A stretch of 64,000 nt of DNA from Mucilaginibacter sp. Bleaf8 (GTDB taxonomy: Bacteria; Bacteroidota; Bacteroidia; Sphingobacteriales; Sphingobacteriaceae): positions 806,001-870,000 of the forward strand of contig NZ_JAHBBK010000001.1 in assembly GCF_018390515.1 (NCBI RefSeq), given 5' to 3'. The position numbers were made by a program, and so were the translations under genes. Shown here piece by piece: positions 61,597-64,000 of this stretch. How positions within the stretch are numbered: the first letter of the stretch is position 1; the number at the start of each line of letters is the position of its first letter. The notes under the pieces were generated by a model. The model was not told the DNA's origin and did not search any database. It saw only the letters and a program-made list of their open reading frames with translations.

Positions 61597-61887
61597 TTAA
61601 ACAATAGCTTGTTTAAACGGTTTTACGTCTACGGTTTCCCAAACCTTTTGCAGAACGTAAGGGTCGTTATTTTTCCAGGACTCCATTTCCTCATCTGTTT
61701 CGAACTGCACAATCATGCTCGAACCTATCATTTGTCCTTGCTCATTTAAAATTGCGCCACCAACCACAAAGTTGTTGCCCGACTGTAGTTTCTTGATATT
61801 ATCTAAATGGTGCGGGCGAACATCTAAACGGCGCTGCAAAGCACCTTCATCTTTATAATCATAAGCGGTAACCAGATACTGTTTCAT
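61597..61887 (-). CDS. YciI family protein
   Basis: 96 residues. Ferredoxin-like fold pattern: KQYLVTAYDYKDEGALQRRL, DVRPHHLDNIKKLQSGNNFV, VGGAILNEQGQMIGSSMIV and SWKNNDPYVLQKVWETVDV, where DPYV and the preceding His/Asp pair match YciI. The family is small and of uncertain enzymatic role (dehydrogenase-like or muconolactone-isomerase-like). Single gene converging with the GAF-PAS gene. Confidence 0.9.
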   Translation of the reverse strand: MKQYLVTAYDYKDEGALQRRLDVRPHHLDNIKKLQSGNNFVVGGAILNEQGQMIGSSMIVQFETDEEMESWKNNDPYVLQKVWETVDVKPFKQAIV

Positions 61888-62036
61888 GGTGTGTTATATT
61901 GATAAGTATATCTTTAGTAAGTAAACAAGTATACAAATAGTTTCACTATGCCTGTAGCCGCTTCATGCAAATAATGCAACGCACTTAAACATTCAACCAG
62001 ATTTCATGTTATAGTTAAACAACCGCAACACCTGAC

Positions 62037-62717
62037 ATGAAATTTCTCCGCAACCTTGCCATATATTATATTGTATTGGGATTACTATGCGGCGTTACAT
62101 TTGCACTTTTCGGATTTTTTTGGATTGGCGTTGTAGGTTTGGTATTACTTGCCGCTTATTACATAGCTAAATACTTTTTTAAAGTTGAAGCGATATTACC
62201 GGGCCTTTCTAAATGGGCTAAGCGGCTTCTTAGTGCTTTTTTAATACTGTTGCCCATTCTAACCCTCACAGGTATTGAACTTTATTATCACCGCTCTTTT
62301 AAACAGCTTATTGTTATTCCCGATAATTACGAGGGACTTGTTATTGTAGCTTATGAAAACGGCCAGGTTAACAATGAAGCCTGGCAAGATGGCTATCGCC
62401 TCATAAAGGCGGATAGCCGGGGCTTGGCCAAAACCAGTTTTGAAATGCCGGAACATATTGTAGCCACACTAAGCGAAACGCGTATATGTTATACTGGTAA
62501 TTTGAGCAAAAGCCTGCCTATAGAATACCATGCACCTGTTAACCATCAAAATGAGCCCACCGCCTATATGGTTGATTTCACAGACAATTACCAGATATAT
62601 GTAATCACAAGCGACTTCAACAATTTTTTTGTGCCACAATCATCAAACGAACTGAAGGCGGAGGTAGATAAGAAATTATCGTCAATAATGGAGGAGATTA
62701 AGGTTAAATACCATTAA
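62037..62717 (+). CDS. Hypothetical membrane protein
   Basis: 226 residues. Three hydrophobic segments near the N-terminus (YYIVLGLLCGVTFALFGFFW, VGLVLLAAYYIAKYFF, LLSAFLILLPILTLTGIEL), followed by an extracytoplasmic domain of about 140 residues (VIPDNYEGLVIVAYENGQVN, RLIKADSRGLAKTSFEMPEH). No family recognised. It lies 85 bp before galK on the same strand. Confidence 0.75.
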   Translation: MKFLRNLAIYYIVLGLLCGVTFALFGFFWIGVVGLVLLAAYYIAKYFFKVEAILPGLSKWAKRLLSAFLILLPILTLTGIELYYHRSFKQLIVIPDNYEGLVIVAYENGQVNNEAWQDGYRLIKADSRGLAKTSFEMPEHIVATLSETRICYTGNLSKSLPIEYHAPVNHQNEPTAYMVDFTDNYQIYVITSDFNNFFVPQSSNELKAEVDKKLSSIMEEIKVKYH

Positions 62718-62802
62718 GGGAGCAGACTGAATTTCCAAAATCTGAAACAGTGCTTGCTTTCAGCCGTTTTTTTACAATATTTGTTTCTCTACAACACCTA
62801 AA

Positions 62803-63963
62803 ATGAACCAACATCTATCTCAGGAATTTCAACAAGCTTATAACCAACAGCCACAGGCTACATTTTTTTGTCCGGGCAGGATTAACCTTATAGGCGAACA
62901 CATAGACTATAACGGCGGCCTGGTAATGCCTTGCGCTATAGATTTTGGCACAACATTACTGATAGCACCCAACACGGAAGGTGTATTTCGGTTGCGCAGC
63001 CTTAATTTTGATGAAACGCTGGAAATACCCGTGCAAACCGCTTATGAAAAAACTGGTCGCGAGTGGTACAATTACCCATTGGGTGTAATGCACCATTTTG
63101 TTCAGGACGGCAAAGAAATTAAAGGCTTAGACATGCTTTACCATGGCAACCTGCCTATCGGTTCGGGCTTGTCATCTTCTGCCTCTATTGAGATTGTAAC
63201 CGCCTATGCGCTGAATGAATATTTTAAAAGCGGCTATACCAAACTGGAGCTGGTTATACAGGCCAAATCTGTCGAAAATAATTTCATTGGCCTCAACAGC
63301 GGCATCATGGATCAGTTTGCCGTAGCATTTGGCGAAAAAGATAAAGCACTGATGCTGAACTGCGATACGCTTGATTATGAAGCTGTAGATGCTAACCTGG
63401 GCGACCATGTACTGGCCATCATCAGCACCAACAAACCCCGCAAACTGGCCGAATCCAAATACAACGAACGCGTTAAGGAATGCCAGGAAGCACTGGCCGA
63501 CCTGCAAAAGGAGTTAAGTATAGATTATTTATGCGACATCGATGCAGAAACCTTCCGCAAGCACCAGCATCTGATCACCAACGAGGTAGTTTTAAAACGT
63601 GCCACCCACGTAATTGAAGAGAATGACCGCGTAAAAGCAGCAGCGGCAGCCCTATCGGCAGGTAACTTGCAGGAATTTGGTCAGCTGATGTACGCCTCGC
63701 ACGAATCTCTGCAAAACTTGTACGAAGTGAGTGGCCTGGAACTGGACACCATTGTAGCCTACAGCAAAACCGATGCTAACGTTACAGGCGCACGCATGAC
63801 GGGTGCCGGCTTTGGCGGCTGTGCCATTGCCCTGGTTAAAGCGGATGCTTTTGACGATTACAGCAAAAAGGTTACGGCGCATTACACGGAAATTGTAGGC
63901 TATGAACCTTCTGTATACCGCACCTCAATTAACGATGGTGTGCGTTTGCTGAGTGGCGAATAA
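62803..63963 (+). CDS. galK: Galactokinase
   Basis: 386 residues, GHMP kinase. FFCPGRINLIGEHIDYNGGL is the galactokinase substrate motif, followed by LPIGSGLSSSASIEIV as the ATP loop and GARMTGAGFGGCAIALV as the third motif. Asp in NSGIMDQFAVAFG is the catalytic base. It phosphorylates galactose in the Leloir pathway. Other gal genes are expected past the right edge, where only 37 bp remain. The -7-like AATATTTG lies at 62775-62782. Confidence 0.97.
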   Translation: MNQHLSQEFQQAYNQQPQATFFCPGRINLIGEHIDYNGGLVMPCAIDFGTTLLIAPNTEGVFRLRSLNFDETLEIPVQTAYEKTGREWYNYPLGVMHHFVQDGKEIKGLDMLYHGNLPIGSGLSSSASIEIVTAYALNEYFKSGYTKLELVIQAKSVENNFIGLNSGIMDQFAVAFGEKDKALMLNCDTLDYEAVDANLGDHVLAIISTNKPRKLAESKYNERVKECQEALADLQKELSIDYLCDIDAETFRKHQHLITNEVVLKRATHVIEENDRVKAAAAALSAGNLQEFGQLMYASHESLQNLYEVSGLELDTIVAYSKTDANVTGARMTGAGFGGCAIALVKADAFDDYSKKVTAHYTEIVGYEPSVYRTSINDGVRLLSGE

Positions 63964-64000
63964 ATACCTGAAATCAATTTTATTGAATATTTTTGTACGG

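Noticed and set aside
1..64000. tRNA, rRNA, riboswitch or prophage
   Set aside because: No cloverleaf, conserved rRNA stretch, recognisable aptamer or phage structural gene was found by eye.

Overview
The window reads as a chromosomal segment of a Bacteroidota bacterium, most likely family Sphingobacteriaceae (Mucilaginibacter- or Pedobacter-like). Signs of this are the recurring TAnnTTTG -7 promoter boxes, the near absence of Shine-Dalgarno sequences, the moderate GC with AT-rich islands, and lineage-typical families (DUF4920, DUF3347, DUF2490, GIN-domain protein, DUF2795, GH43, HExxH metalloprotease). This placement is inference from gene content; no rRNA, tRNA, CRISPR array, transposase or phage gene was seen. 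Some 69 protein genes are supported, mostly single genes or short operons separated by strong, often bidirectional, hairpin terminators.

Layout. 1-1663: a TolC-type efflux gene cut by the left edge, divergent from a LysR regulator. 1710-4152: an arsenic operon (arsR, a Cys-rich DUF6428 protein, arsC, acr3) with two copies of an ArsR-like operator. 4225-15000: housekeeping and redox genes (amine oxidase, HAD, TraB, MBL hydrolase, LolA, FtsK, ankyrin protein, aldo/keto reductase, SDR). 15019-20348: an ectonucleotide-pyrophosphatase-like gene, then an AT-rich glycosyltransferase island (GT2, DUF5672, GT-B-like, GT92) that looks transferred. 20560-29824: class A beta-lactamase, beta-hydroxyacid dehydrogenase, DUF2490, a GAF-PAS-H-box protein, ArgE, GNAT, DUF72 and a large zinc metalloprotease. 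30055-35713: TolB-propeller amidohydrolase, acyltransferase, GH43. 35796-46416: core genes gltA, queA, ispD, cobalamin adenosyltransferase, gatC, plsC, trpS, deoxynucleoside kinase, kdsB, together with a GH19 chitinase-like lipoprotein. 46447-50113: a secreted protein, an M23 peptidase, a CDF transporter and a general-stress flavin-binding protein.

The accessory part is 50114-61525. It starts with 580 bp of non-coding DNA carrying two clusters of about 10-bp-phased GGTACA/GGAACA repeats. Next comes an AT-rich three-gene cassette: a 106-aa protein of unknown function, an MvdD/graspetide-type ATP-grasp ligase, and a 66-aa Ser/Thr/Asp/Glu-rich peptide starting 7 bp after the ligase. This is the best candidate for an undescribed RiPP system. 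Then follow an RsbQ-like alpha/beta hydrolase paired with a PAS-PAS-H-box protein that lacks a kinase ATPase domain, a group of small probably stress-related genes, and a second GAF-PAS-H-box protein. The right end holds a YciI protein, a membrane protein and galK.

Functional links inferred: ArsR senses arsenite and releases its two operators to express arsenate reduction and efflux. The RsbQ-like hydrolase may deliver a small ligand to the PAS protein, as RsbQ does for RsbP. The three H-box proteins without ATPase domains would need a partner kinase or may act as non-enzymatic scaffolds. The ATP-grasp enzyme would crosslink Ser/Thr and Asp/Glu side chains of the adjacent peptide.
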